Below, in pieces: positions 1 to 12,796 of a stretch of DNA of 64,000 bases; positions within the stretch are counted from its first letter, which is position 1; each line of letters begins with the position of its first letter. Position numbers and translations under genes: made by a program. The stretch comes from Corynespora cassiicola (taxonomy: Eukaryota; Ascomycota; Dothideomycetes; Pleosporales; Corynesporascaceae): positions 3,658,001-3,722,000 of the forward strand of contig JAEUWY010000005.1 in NCBI GenBank assembly GCA_022059125.1, read 5' to 3'. The notes beneath the pieces were generated by a model, which had not been told where the DNA came from, searched no databases, and was given only the letters and a program-made list of their open reading frames with translations.

Positions 1-967
1 ATCCTCAGTGTATTAGAAGAGTAGAATTATAGAACACAAGCTTTTGGGTTTCTGCAGAGCTATCAAAGTGACTACTACCTTGATACTGTCCAGTTGACTG
101 CCTAACATCTCCATCAGCCAACATATAATGCGATTCCCGGATTGCTGAACCCCAGCCTTTGTACATGTTCTTGAGCACGAGCGTTTCAGGCCTGCAGAAG
201 AAAGAGGGGGAAAAAAAAAAGAGGATATGCTCTGATTTACTCTAGAGGGGCATCGCATCGCAAGGGACTGGGACTTGCAACAAGCCCAACCTAAAAAAAA
301 CACACAGCACACATAGATAGGCTCCAAACGCGATACAGAGACACAGAAAACGTGTTCTGATGCATCTGACAGCGCAGCGGGACTCGAGTCTCCGCGGGTC
401 CCAGCAGCGGACACCTACCCTCACCCGTTATGCAGATCTGTATAGCACACTGCACACTGCACACTGCAGTTCTGTAGCCTTGAGCCGTTTTTGCCCCCCC
501 TTGGGGCTCGGTCTAATAGGCTTGTTGGCAGTAAACCAACGCTTGGGCAAAATTAAACGGGCATCATGATTATGCCAATGGAAAGCAACAGCCCCTCGGG
601 TTGGACAGTCTGGCAGCCTCTTGATGCACCTATCCAAAGACAACACCAGGCTGTGCCTGATTTGTTTATTTGCAACGCGGTTTTCTTGGTATAAAAAAAA
701 AAAGGAAATTGCTGGCCTCGCAAGTTTATGACTTCTATTGACCCAAGAATCTAGGTGACATCATGGAGATATGCATGATCCATTTCACATGATTGTAGCG
801 TTGCATGGCGCTGGCCTCTTGTGATTACAAACGACCAGCTAAATTTTTTCTCAATAAAGCTTCATTCCTATTAATTGTAGAGCATCATGTCAAATAGAGG
901 GGCTGAATCTATCTATAGTGAGGTGTTAGATCACTCGCCGGCACCCAGGCTAGTCCACAGTGTCATT
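1..967. other. 3' flank of HUL5, no gene seen
   Basis: The stretch downstream of the HUL5 stop holds only short overlapping reading frames without recognisable protein character. It contains a short direct repeat near 446-470 (CACACTG-type units) and several A/T runs, which suits an untranslated or terminator region. I see no RNA gene in it. Confidence 0.6.
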
Positions 968-3900
968 TTAGCTGAGATCGAAACCGGCGCCAGAGAAGAC
1001 CGAGTAGAGAAGCTTCTCCTTCAACAAGCTCTCTTCCCTATACATGGGAAGTTTAAGCAGGTTGACGCACGTGCTCGTGCTCGGAAGTCTATCCTGATCG
1101 CTTCCTGCATCCCTGATGCTGAACCGCGGGTTCAATGTCGAGAAACCGAGAAGAGGAGCACGAGGTGTGCTGGTGACAAACTTGAGCACGGCTCTGCGTT
1201 CTCCGTCGCTCAAATCCTCCATGACCTTCCAGAAAAGCTGGATTGTGGGGTGTTCGAGGCCATCGTCTCCGATGACATAGGTTCCGCCATAGCTAGTGTT
1301 GCGGCGCAGATCGTCGATGTTAATCGAAGAAGAGGTTCCGCCAATCAACGTCTGAAGCTCAGACTGATTGAACATTGACAGCCAGCTGGGTTGAATCATG
1401 GTGGAAAGACCCCGAAGGAAGGCTGCGGTTTGCAGGTAAGGCTGATTCTGAAGACGGTGCCGAGCCATGTAGCTAATGTACACGAGGCGGTTCTGATTGG
1501 TGACAGGTGTGTTGGATCCGTCTGGCTTGAGGTCCTTTGTGATAGCCTTGGTCTTCTTCGGCTCGGTAGTGTGATCCACGACGATCGTGTCCGTCACCGT
1601 GAAGTTTAGCGAAAAGTCCTCCACATCTCCGGAATAAGTCTTCAGCTGATGAAGGCCTTGATAGAGAGCCTCGTCGAGGTCCCGAAGGTCGTTTAGAGAT
1701 GGCCTGTACCCCGACTCATTGGGTGCTGATCCAGTACCTCCTGTCAAAGCCCATTTGCGGAGGAAAAAGGGGGCAAAGTTGATATCGACGAGAATTCCTT
1801 CGTACAAGCACTTGCCAATGATACGGCCCAAGAATTCGTAGCGCTGCAGGAGCTCAGACACCCGCGACCGAAACTCGACAGAGTGCTCTTGTAAGCCAGC
1901 TTTTCGCAAAGCTTCTTTGTGTTCTTCGACCGCTGCAGGGTTCGGGTAGAGAAGGTGCTGATCATTCTCCACAAACAAATCAATGTAGCCCGTCGGCATA
2001 AAGGCTCTATTTGTAACACTAGTCAGGAACTCTTTCGTCACACCGCCGCCGTCGATGCCGGCTTCGGGGGCGTCAAATTGGTCCACAAAAGTGATTTGGA
2101 TCGGCTCCTTCAGCCCCTGGCCGAGGGTATAGAACTGCTGGAATGCATCTTCGAATTCATGCTCTCGACGTATACGTGCTGCATGCTTATCGAACTGCTG
2201 TGGAGCATCGGGACGCTGCATCATACGCCACCTCCATGCTTCGGGATCCGAACTGCCTCTCCGTTTTGTCTGAGTTGTCAGCGTAGGAATATAGGGATGG
2301 TCGACCCAGAGCAACTCACCATGTCCAGATTCACAAACTCGCGGAATATTTGCACTCGGGTTGTGAACGGAATGAAGAAGGGCATATTTTGAAGGATCTC
2401 CAGTCGAGGTGCGACTGCCTGCAAGTACCTTCTCCTGGAGGCTTTTCGCTGCTGCCGCTGCAGCCTCTCTAGTCTTCGTTGGTGCTGTGTACGGCTGGTG
2501 CCAATGAGATGGGGAGTCTCATCGACATCTTCTTCGTCATCGATATCGTCGGCATCTTCTTCCTGTATCCTGTGCCGGCTTTCCTCCTCCTCTACGACAG
2601 CCGGAATGAAGCCCGTCATATCAAACCTTGAAGTCATCAACCAATGATCGGTAGGTAGAAACTTCCGTCGAGAGTCCCTTTCGTATACCATTCGCAATAG
2701 GCCAGTAACGAGGCCCTTGACATAATCAAGGCTCAAGCCAGCGACGCCACCCACTGATGGCTCGGCGACCGGCTTTTCTCCCTGGATCTCGGAGGCCCTA
2801 GGGTTGAAGAAACTGAGGCCCGTGCTGCTAGACTCGCGCTCATCTGATGAAGTGATGTCGGAAGCATTGAAATAGAGTGTAAAGCCCAAGTTCTTGAGGA
2901 ACGTCGTCAAGTCCTTGACTTCCAAAAGCGGCAAAGCATTGTCACGAACTTGATTGGATAGGGGATCCTTGTTCCCGGAGAAGAACTCCTCGTCATCTGT
3001 TACTTTTAGAACGAAGGTGTATAGCTCCAAGAAAACGAGTATGACCCTCCATTCGTCGGCTGTGGCAGCTTCGCGGTCGACCTCCTGTTTGGGAGGTTGC
3101 CAGAATGAGTGTTCGGTCAGACTGGAAGAGAGGCCGTTTGTGGCAGTAGTCCGTGGTCTCAAGAGCTCAATGGCAGCACGTGAGTCCCGCAAGATTGTGG
3201 CAAACACGGCTGAGCGCTTCGAGGCTTCCCAGAAATATCGTATTGCAGGCATCTTCCGCATCGCACCCTTCCCTGACCTCGACTCAGCCGGGCCAATATA
3301 GAGCCACATGCGGATTTCATCGCCTCTCCGGGGAAAGAATCGAAGCAGCGCGAGCGCGTAATTCGCCAATTGTCTTGCCTCCTCAATCTTCTCGTCCTCG
3401 GACACCTCGTGGGACTGTGATGAGCCAGCCAAAAGGTTGCCGATGCCCTCTTGGTTCACCAAGGACAGAACTTGGTCTCTTAGGAAGCCATTCACAGGTT
3501 CCAGCGCATGGCGCGTCTCAGACTCTTCGACTTCGTCATTGTCTGACGACGGACCGTCTACCACATCGATGGGCAGCGAGTTGAGCAGGAGGGAGACCAC
3601 GGAAACAAAATCTTGGTGCACCGAATATGCCTCGGGCGTATCGAAGTTGTGGGCAAAACGGTGAAAGTAGATGAAAGCAGCGAGGAGCCTCAGCCGACCC
3701 ATGGTATCAGCCAGCTCTGGCAGGGCGTGTAACCCCGAGCTTTTGAAGAGGGTTGCCAAGGCGTTGGCGAGCAACTTGTAATTGATGGAGTCGGCAAGGA
3801 CGTGGCGAATGGTTTTGGACACGTCTTGGTTGGAATCGGTACAGAGGTATGGCTGGGTCAAAACGATGCACCCGAAAGCTTCGTAGGCATTCAGAGTGTA

Positions 3901-4638
3901 GGCAGTCAGCTGAGCGAGGGGAGAGATGAGGGTGTCCAGGACTACATTCAACGTCTCTGACGTGCGGGCCATCTGCTCGTGGTGTTCTGGCGCCATGACC
4001 AGCTTCGAGGCCAGGTGCGATAGAGCACCATAGAACTGCCTGGCATTTTGGGCGGTTTCGGCGGGGATCTGGGCAGCGAGGAAGCGTAGAAGATGCAGAA
4101 GCCGACGGCACTGGAGCTGCGCGGGATCCGAGAGATAGTCGTGGCGGACCAGGACGGTCAACACAATGTGCTGGAGCTTCAAGTAGGCCCGTGGCCAGGG
4201 TCCTGTCCGCGTGGTGGTGCACGTCTCAGCTGTGGCCATCTGGCGCATGGCACAGTGCTGTATCCTGTCCAGGTCTTGTCGATTGCGGGTGCGGGCGAAG
4301 CGCAGCAGGCGTTGCAGCTGGGCAAGGGCTTCTTCGTCGGAGGCGTAGGGAGCGGGTGTCTGCTGGGCGAGCGACGGGGCTTCGACGGCATCCCAGTCCT
4401 GGCGTAGCTGGTCGTCGACCCTTTGGCGGCTTCCATGTCCCCGCCACACTCGCTGTATGATCTGGGCGGCTTTGAGTGCTTCGCGCTCCCGCTGCCTCTG
4501 AGCCCTTTCCTGCTGGGCACGGTCGAGGGCAGCCTGCGACCCGGCGCCCGACCCGGCGCTGCCAAAGGCGTGTGACTTGCGGCCCGAGAGGTTGACATTG
4601 CGAGGCCGGCGGGAGCTGCCCGTGAAGCTTTGGAACAT
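968..4638 (-). CDS. HUL5: HECT-type E3 ubiquitin ligase, Hul5/UBE3C family
   Basis: Two exons on the minus strand, 4638-2320 and 2269-968, give 1206 residues. The 50-nt intron has a GTGAGT donor and joins in phase 0 between LDM and TKRRG. The N-terminus carries an IQ-like motif (AAQIIQRVWRGHGSRQ, about residues 56-71), as in Hul5/UBE3C. A long helical middle region follows, with an acidic stretch just before the HECT domain. The HECT domain covers roughly residues 830-1206: WRWRMMQRPDAPQ near its start and the catalytic motif STSTCVNLLKLP near its end. The active cysteine is C1174 (codon 1067-1069). The family attaches ubiquitin to proteasome-bound or misfolded substrates and extends chains; that role is family knowledge. 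The gene is complete, from ATG to a stop after GAGFDLS. Confidence 0.93.
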
Positions 4639-5280
4639 GGCGACGGGCGTTGGTGGACTGGACGTGGTAGACGCGTGGTGTCTGGGGTCAGAAGCCGGTA
4701 GCGGCGACGAGGGTAGAGATGTGCACCATGAGCACGCCGGAGGAGGGGAGCGAGGAAGGGTGCGGGCGAGGGCGCCGTCGGGAGCGCAGGCTGGATGCTG
4801 CGAATCGCCTCGAGCCGGGGAGCTTCACGTTGCCTGCCGCGGTGCTTATGCAGGTGGTCGAGCAGTAAAAGAAGTCCCGTGGCAAGGACGTCTCGACGCG
4901 TTGGGGGTTTGCTCAGCTTCGATGGGCTTCCATGTCTTGGTCCCCACGCCGACATGTGGTCAGCCATCGCCGGGGCTTAATTCCGATGCGTCTGTGCGCG
5001 CCTGGGCAGTGGGCACGACGGCCCTCTCCCTCGACGTCGGTTTCCCTACCGCTGAGTGCGTCACCTAGGCTGCACAGTCTGCACAGTCTGCACAAACATA
5101 CTATACATTTTTCGAATCCAAAACTCTACTTTTCCGTGCGCTCCATCTTCTCCGTGTCCCATTAATGCCCTTGCCGCAACACAAGACCTTGTGCTTCCCC
5201 ATGGCCGCCACCCAATACTGCCGTTACTGCTGCCCCGGCGCCTGCGTCTCCCTGCCAGAGGCCATGTGGCCGAGCCCATC
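4639..5280. other. Intergenic: HUL5 promoter and NUP145 3' flank
   Basis: Head-to-tail spacing between two minus-strand genes. It must contain the HUL5 5' untranslated region and the NUP145 3' end. Short frames here on both strands (for example minus 4179-4967) have composition typical of GC-rich non-coding DNA. A small direct repeat of CACAGTCTG lies near 5074-5095. Confidence 0.6.
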
Positions 5281-8200
5281 CTACATGTTCGCTGCCATGA
5301 CCTTGCGATAATAGCTCGTGCTCAAGCTGCAAGCGTGCCTCAGATACGTCTCTTCGGTCAAGGGAAGGCTCAGGACCTTTGCGTGGACCGAGTGCTGTCC
5401 GTGGTTAGCCCCCACCGACATTTCAGTAGCGCGAATGCGGCTCACCTTGGTCTTGGCAATCATGCCAGCGACTGTGCCGGCAATCTCGGTGAGCGCAACG
5501 CGCTCCTCGAGACCGGAGCTGCCCCACTTCTCCTTTGCCACCGCCTCCAAGGCCGACTGGAGTTTGTGCAACAGCTCGGTGATCTGCTGATTGAGCTCGT
5601 CGTCCACCCGATAGTTGGACCGCTGGCTTGTCAGGTCGAGCAGTTCAATGTAGTCAAAGTAAATCTGGCCGCCATGGGCCCAGCCTCGGACTGGCTCCTT
5701 TGGACGGCCTTGGCTGCGAAGGGAGGAGGCCACAGAGCCGCCACCCTCACCCACGGGGCTGTTGGTGGGCGTGGGAATAAAACCGCTCATGAGCTCGCGT
5801 AGTGCATCGTAATCACGAGAAATGATCGAATCTGGGCCGACACTGCGACACAGCACTTCATGCGCCTCGTCGAATTCTTCCGCTTTGATCAGGTGCATCG
5901 CCTGACGAAGTGCATCGCCCTCTGTCTTGGCTTGGAGAGCGGCTGCAGCATGAATCCAGGTTGTCGGTATGCATAGCTCGCTAGTAAGATGGACGTACGT
6001 ACGGTCATCGTCGACAACACTGTACTTGTGGGCAAACAGGTTGAGAAGGGACCGAATGTAGTGCTCGCGCATGGCCGGGGATGAGAGGTGCGTGTAGACC
6101 CAAAGTGCTGTCTGCCAGTCCTTTTCCGTGTGGAGAGAGGCTGCGTAGGTGAGGGTGATCTTGTCTCCAAGCTCTTCCAAGATCTCATCACCGTTGCCAT
6201 TGGTCGATGACGTTGACGACATCAACGGCGATCGTTCTTGATCGGCCGCACGATCTGTGGGCATATGGACCTTGCGACTATCAGTCTCGTCTTGGTCGTC
6301 GTAGCGGGATTTGAATAATTGAAACAGCTGGAAGGACAAGCGCGCATTCAAAGGATGGCCCGAGATATTTTCAGGGGCCAGGACCTCCTCAATGTTAGCG
6401 GGCAACTCCAATTTGGAGGATGCGTACAGCTTCAAGATGCCCCATAGTAGGTCCTCGCGGTCTGAGACATCTTGATCCTCCCATGAGGGACGGTGTCCCT
6501 CGCCGAGGAACCAGGGAGTGGGTTTGATATTTTCAGTACCATCGCGAAGGGCATCAGCGAACTGTGCTACTGCCAATTCGACTGGTTCGTCCACCATGGT
6601 GCCATACCAGAGACGGAGACCAAAAGCTTGACGCCAACCAAGGCCAAAGCGCTGGCAGATGTTGAACGTGGTGGCCCTGTTCTCGCGGCCTCCTGCGGAC
6701 TTACCCTGGGACCGAGCACAGTTTCCGGAAAGCAGCTCATAAATGGCACGAACCGAGTCATCAATCTCTGACAGCACGTCCATCCGTCGCCATTCTTCGA
6801 TTTGCGATGCCATGTCTTCACGCATTGCTTGGTCGCCACCAATCTGAGCAACCATTGTAGCTAGGCGAAGGTCCAAGCCCTGTAAGAGAGCGTGACAAGC
6901 ATTCGCAACACCATGGCCGCTGAGATAAGCGATGGCTCGCTCTTCTGAAGTCGCTGCGTGCTGGACTTGCTTTTCGACGTCAGGATGCACCAGAGTCTCC
7001 CAAAAGTCAGAGAGTTTCTCTTTGCGAATGCGATCTTGCCGTTGCTCCTGGGTTTCCTCATCGGTGTCGCCCGTGATATTGTCCGTGTCGTCAAATAGGA
7101 GCGATAGAAGTTGCCACGCCTGCTGCTCATGCTTGCCGGCTGCAGTGTCCAGGGCAACCGATCTGGCCATGTCCGCGAAATCTAGAGAGGCCGGGTCTGT
7201 GCGCAGCGTGGCGAATGGCACTCCGCCTACGGGGGTAATCTTTGTCTGTTGTCGTTGCGTCCGCAAGGTTGATGGAACGGCCTATCTAGGTCAGCACTGT
7301 ATTTAGCCACAATCTGCTTCATGGGCTTACATCAGGGAAAGTGGGTAGCTGTGCGAACCGAATATCCTTTTGGGCGCCAGCAACGGGTTCGAGTGCAGGG
7401 CGGTAGATATCGTCTTCGAGTGCGGTAGCGCTCTTACTCGCGTATATCAATACCCCGGCCTCGCTAAAGTGTGGTTTATTACAGCTGTGGAAGTCTTTAT
7501 CGGAGCCACTAAGTTGGTCGAGGTCGCGTGCAGTTTTGGGTCGTTTCGAGTAAGGCAACTACAGACAAAATCAGCCAATCTTGTCCATGATCAATTTGCA
7601 TCTACATACTATGGACCCAAGGCCCAGACGTCGGTTCACTGGGACAATCGTGAAAGAGGCACAGGACGTTAAATGACTCATCGAAATGCCAACGCTAGGA
7701 ATTGGGAAGAAGGAGGGTGGGGGGAAGGGGGAGTCAAACCTCAATGCCATGTCCAAGCCTCTTTGCAGGAAGAGGTTGCTTTTCCTTTTCGCCAAACAAA
7801 GAATCCATCAAATCCATAGCAGAAGGGATGGTCTGATTGAGAGAAGTCTCAGCCAAGGGTACAGCCCCATTGCGGTCTCGCAGAACATTACCCTGGCTTT
7901 CCCGTAGATTCTGGCGGTTTTGCTTCTTTGGGCTTATCGTGCGTTGTAATTGATTGGCCCAATCGTCGTCAAATACTGTCCGACTCTTGGATGGAGTACC
8001 GAGATTTGGCCTTAATATTTGGCTAGCCTTGAGAATAGATTTGGGTTTGACTGAGTCTTTGAATGGGTCAGTCTCCCTGGCGGTTAGGTGCTCCGTGGTG
8101 TAAATCGGCCCAGACACAGAACCCGCCATGTCCTGCTCTGATCCCGACTCGGATCCGCTTTCTGTATAGTCAGACTCATGCTGGCTTTCAAACGAACCCA

Positions 8201-11200
8201 CGGAGCGCTCCCCTAAAAAAGACCGACCACGGGCGTCTTCCATGTCTTCGTCTTCGTATGCAACCTCGTCGCCGAACCCGCCTGGAACGCTGGCCCGTTT
8301 GCGCATGCCCTTCTTGAAATCAAAGGTGTCGTCTGGACTGGACTGGGTGGGGCTGTTGAAGGAGTTCTCCTGGGGTGTGCTGGTCATTTGGCTTGAGCCA
8401 AGCTGCGCTGCTGGTGTATCGGGAACATCGCTCAGTTCGCTGGATTGGTCGACTTCATCATCGGAATAGTCGTCATCATTCAGTCCATAACTCGAGAAGT
8501 GGTCCACAGTAAAGATCCATTCACCGGTTTGGGGTATGTACTTTTCAAACTTGGTACCGTGGACTCGCTTGAGGCGCTCGAGGTGTTTCTGGTCCTTCTT
8601 TCCTGCCCGATTACGTGGCCAAGAGTTACCAAGCGTGATCCGTGACGGCTGGTTCAAACCATTGCCAAGCTGAGGTTTCGGGACTGTTGTGTTCTCGCCG
8701 TATACAGTCGCGTTGCGATGGTTAAGCTGGATGATATCCTCGAAGAGCTTATCGAGGTCAACTTCTGACAGGTCAACTGGCTGACCGAAATTGAACTCGA
8801 TCTTTCCAATGTTGTCACGGCCGACAACGAAGTCGGGCACACTCTTCAACTGGTCTTTGGATAGCTTCTTGAGCTCGCTCAAGCTTGGGGATGACCAGTA
8901 GGAGCCAGGCGTTGGGTCTCCCGCTCCGTTTACGCTTGTTGTGGGGTGCGATACAGGTGTCTTATCAGGGACGGTGGGTCCTCCACCGTTGACTTCAGGA
9001 TGGAATTCACGACCGGTCGATTCTCCATTCATAGAAGACGAAGGAACCTCGGGAGTATTCACTTCGGGCTCGTGACGTACAACAAGTTCGCGGCCTGTGG
9101 GATCGTCGGTGCCTGTGCCATTAGATGTTGCACCGTTCTCCGTGCTAGAGGCAGCGAAGCTGACTCGCTTGAGCGGTGGAGTTGTCGGGCCCTCAAACAG
9201 AGGCGTACGGTTGATGGCACGGTTGATGTTGAGTCTCTTGATGCTGCCGTTTCCAGAAGGCCGACCATTCGTGGAGAAAGCACCAGGGGCAAGGATACTC
9301 GTATCCGGCGTAAAACTGTTCCGAAGGTTGCTAGTGGATAGACTCTTGCCTAGGGAACGAGACAGACTGTTGCCAAAGAGATTGCCGCTGGGTGTGGATT
9401 GGCTGGAAGTGTTGGTTGGGGTTCCATATGTCGAGTAACTAAAGCCGTAACCGACGCTCTTCTTGCTCTGGGGGCTAAGCAAGCGAGTCGAAGCAGAAGG
9501 GTTCAGTTTGTATTGAGGAAGGATTGCGCTCTTTTTATGCTTCTGATTGCTGGAAAGAGGAGTGGCCAACGGTCCGGGGCTCTGGGTCGGTGTGTTCAAG
9601 CCCGAGAACAGTGCGTCATTTCCATACGGGTTCGTGTTCATGGATGTCTGAAGCAGCGAAGTCCCAGACGCACCAAACAGACTGTTGCCCATTCCCGGCT
9701 GTTGAGACTGCTGGGGCTGCGGCTGGCCGCCGAAGAGTGACCCACCCAGTGCTGGCGCGCCCGCGTTGTTCTGGCTACCGAAAAGACCACCAGCGTTGGT
9801 GTTTGTGGTGGAGCTGCCAAAAAGACCGCCGGGCTTTTGCTGGGTTTGCCCGCCGAATAGGCCAGATCCCGTTGATTGCTGGTTGGTCTGGCCTCCTAGA
9901 TTGCCAAACAGTCCAGAGCTAGTGCCGCCGGTGTTGGTCGAAGTATTACCAAAGAGACCAGTGCCGGTGGCTGCAGGCTTCTGCCCAAAGAGACTTGTGC
10001 CTGCGTTCTGGGTCGAGCTGTTGCCGAAGAGACCACCAGACTGTTGCGGCTGACTGTTGGTAGTGTTTGCGTTGCCAAACAAACCACCTCCGCCAGTGTT
10101 CGTGGTCGAGCTCCCGAACAGTCCCCCAGGCTTCTGTTGACTCTGCTGGGCATTCTGGCCAAAGCCTCCACCGAAAAGGCCGCCAGAAGGCTGACCTTGG
10201 TTCTGGTTCTGTTGTGTCTGACCGAAGCCGCCACCCGTGTTGCCAGTGTTGCCGCCGAAAAGGCCTCCGCCAGTGTTGGCAGTTTGTTGACTTGATCCGA
10301 ATCCAGGGGTAGAAGACGACTGGTTGTTCTGACCAAATAGGCCACCTCCCGTGTTGGATGACTGACCAAAAGCGTTACCGGAGCCGCCAAATGAGGTCGA
10401 GGTGGTGTTGGTGTTGCTTCCGAACCCGCCAAAAGGCTTGGCCTGGTTATTAGTCTGGTTATTCTGGCCACCGAAGAGTCCTCCGCCGGTGCTCGCAGAG
10501 CCAAATCCTCCAGATCCAGATCCAGAGCCGAAAGCCCCCGTGCCGGAGGTCGTGGTGCTATTGGCATTACCACCAAACAGGCCGCCACCGGAGCTGGGCT
10601 GGCTGGTAGCCGCAGATCCAAACAGGCCTCCTGTTTTGTTTTGACCGAAAAGTCCTCCGCCGCTGGCATTGCTGTTGTTGTTGGTATTAGCACCGAAAGC
10701 TGAGCCGGAAGACTGGCCAAAAGCCGAGGTTCCGGTGTTGGCTCCAGCCCCAAAAAGGCTTCCGCTCGTGTTTGTGTTTGCGTTTGCGTTCGAGCCAAAA
10801 CCGGTGGATGTGTTGGTATTGGAAGTGCCAAAACCCCCAAAACCTGTGCTCTGGCCGAATGCACCGGCTTGTCCATTCTGGTTGCCGTAGCGACGTCCCT
10901 GGTTGTAGTCGGCCAACCTCAACTCTTCGAGCGAATAGTTCTGGTACGGCTGCTGGAAGGTGATTGTCTGGTAGTGCTGGGTCGAGTTGGAGGCAGCCCC
11001 ATCCTTCTCGGTGTAGGCATTGAAAGGGGTGGTCGCCGTGCCATTGTTGGGAGTGTTTGCAGCCGCTCCACCAAAGCCGCCCGTAGTAGACGAGCCGAAG
11101 CCTCCGGCTGTGTTGTTGGTGCCAAAGCTGGTGCTAGTGTTCCCAAACAAGCCTCCTCCGGAGCTGGCGCCCGTCGTTGAAGAGCCGAAACCCGTCTTGT

Positions 11201-11978
11201 TTTGGTTCCCCCCAAATAGACCACCACCAGCGGTTCCACCACCAAAAGCCGACGTTGTGTTTGTGTTGTTCGATGTGGAACCAAATCCACCGAAAGTGTT
11301 GGAGGTCGATCCGCCGCCGCCAAAGAGGCCGCCGCCGGTGGATGCGCCGAAAGGTTTTGAGCCAAAGCCAGTGGTAGTGTTTGTGTTAGAGCCGAAGCCG
11401 CCTAGATAATGAATAGTCAGCATGAGTGCCCATGAATCAAATTTGGCCAAACCCGCGAGGAGCAGACAAGTAGCAGTAAGGCGTCGTAAATTGAGTGATA
11501 GTCTTGCACAGCTCGAGAGCGCCATGATGCGCGAGCGACCGGCGAGGGCGAACAGAATCCATGACGATGACGCGACAGCAACGCGCAAAAGTTGGACGTA
11601 CCTCCAGAGCCGAAGGGAGAGCTCGTGCTGGCGTTGGTGCCGAAGACGCTGCCCGAGGTATTGTTGGCCGATTGACCAAAGACGCTGCCACCAGTGCTGG
11701 TGTTTGAGCCAAAGCCTGGATCGCGGATGTCGAGTTAGAGACGTTCGCTGGGGGCTGGCGGCGTCGCGCTCGTCGCTGCGAGAGATCCGTCGAGTTTTGG
11801 GCGAAGAGGCGACGAGGGAAATGCGGCGCCATGGATGCCATGAGAGCAAAAGAAAAGAAAAGGACTTACCGGAGGCACCAGCAGTGTTGGTGTTGTTGTT
11901 ATTGGAGCCAAAGCCGCCAAAGGTGGACTGGGTGTTGTTGGTGCCGAAGCCGCCAAAGCCACCCGACCCAAACGACAT
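5281..11978 (-). CDS. NUP145: Nucleoporin Nup145 precursor (Nup98-Nup96 fusion), self-cleaving
   Basis: Five exons on the minus strand: 11978-11870, 11715-11602, 11401-7740, 7558-7331 and 7281-5281. All junctions agree in phase and give 2037 residues. The first ~900 residues are FG/GLFG repeats. A Gle2-binding (GLEBS) segment lies about 213-245 ([15 protein letters not shown]). The autoproteolytic domain follows and ends in DHFSSYGL; cleavage is expected between F1043 and S1044 (HFS codons 8493-8501). The C-terminal product of about 994 residues matches the Nup96/Nup145C helical scaffold of the Y-complex. By family knowledge, the N fragment joins the permeability barrier and mRNA export and the C fragment the NPC outer ring. 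The third intron (7559-7739) has a weak donor, GTTTGA; its phase is right, but it is the least certain junction. The gene is divergent from CDC31. Confidence 0.92.
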
Positions 11979-12796
11979 GTTGAAAGGACCCAGCTGGGGT
12001 GCGCGCGGGTGCGGTCAGATGCAAGCTAGCAATGGCCGAAGGAATGCGCGCGCGATGGGGCGCGGTGGAGGTGGCGGGCGAGGGCAGGTTAGGGTGAGGT
12101 GAAGAGGTGGAGGGCAGGCGTTGCTCTTTTAGCTGGGCGCAGGAGCAGAAAACGCGCCAAGCAAGCGAGCAGGCAAGCAAGCGCGGCGGGCTCACAGACG
12201 CGCAGAGGTGAAACGAAGGCCACAGAGTGGGATCGGCGAGCAGGCGGATTAAGTAGAAGAAGCAGCCGTCACGGAATAGAGACGTCTTAGAGGACGAAGC
12301 TGGTGCTTGGGGGAGGGGAGGGTTCGTTGGGTTGGCCTGCCAAGGCACACGATGCATCACGTGAGCCCTCCAGAGCGCTATAGGGCAGCCTCGCAGTGCA
12401 TCTCGGGCTGCTATTGGCGAGCGGGGCTGTGGCCGTGTGCCTGCAAGACGGCTCTGCCTGCGGGTTCCTAGAGCTGCCTTTTTGCTGCCTTTTGCTGCCT
12501 TCGGGTGCCTTCTGGTGCCTCTCGCTGCCTGGCCGTACCAGTCTGCCCCCGTAGCTTGGCCTCGAAGCCAGGTGCCAGCACCTGGGCACTCCACCCGAGC
12601 TAGCGCTTTCACTCCATCGCGCTAGCGACACGCCCCGGCGCGACAACGCGACAACCACACATCTCGAGAGCGTCGCACAGACAAAGGAGCCCAAAGCCTC
12701 CTCTTGCGCTCCGCTTTGCCTTGGCCAGCCCGCTCGTCTGCTCGTCTGCTCGTCCGCTCGCTCCTCGATATCCTTCTCATCGCCTCGTAACCCCCC
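11979..12796. promoter_or_regulatory. Shared divergent promoter NUP145/CDC31
   Basis: An 818-bp GC-rich spacer lies between the start codons of NUP145 (-) and CDC31 (+). It includes an ATTGG (inverted CCAAT) near 12413 and imperfect repeats of a CTGCCTT/GTGCCTT type at about 12474-12530. Just before CDC31 there are CGCTCGTCTG-like repeats (12728-12765). No coding frame in it has recognisable character. Confidence 0.5.
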
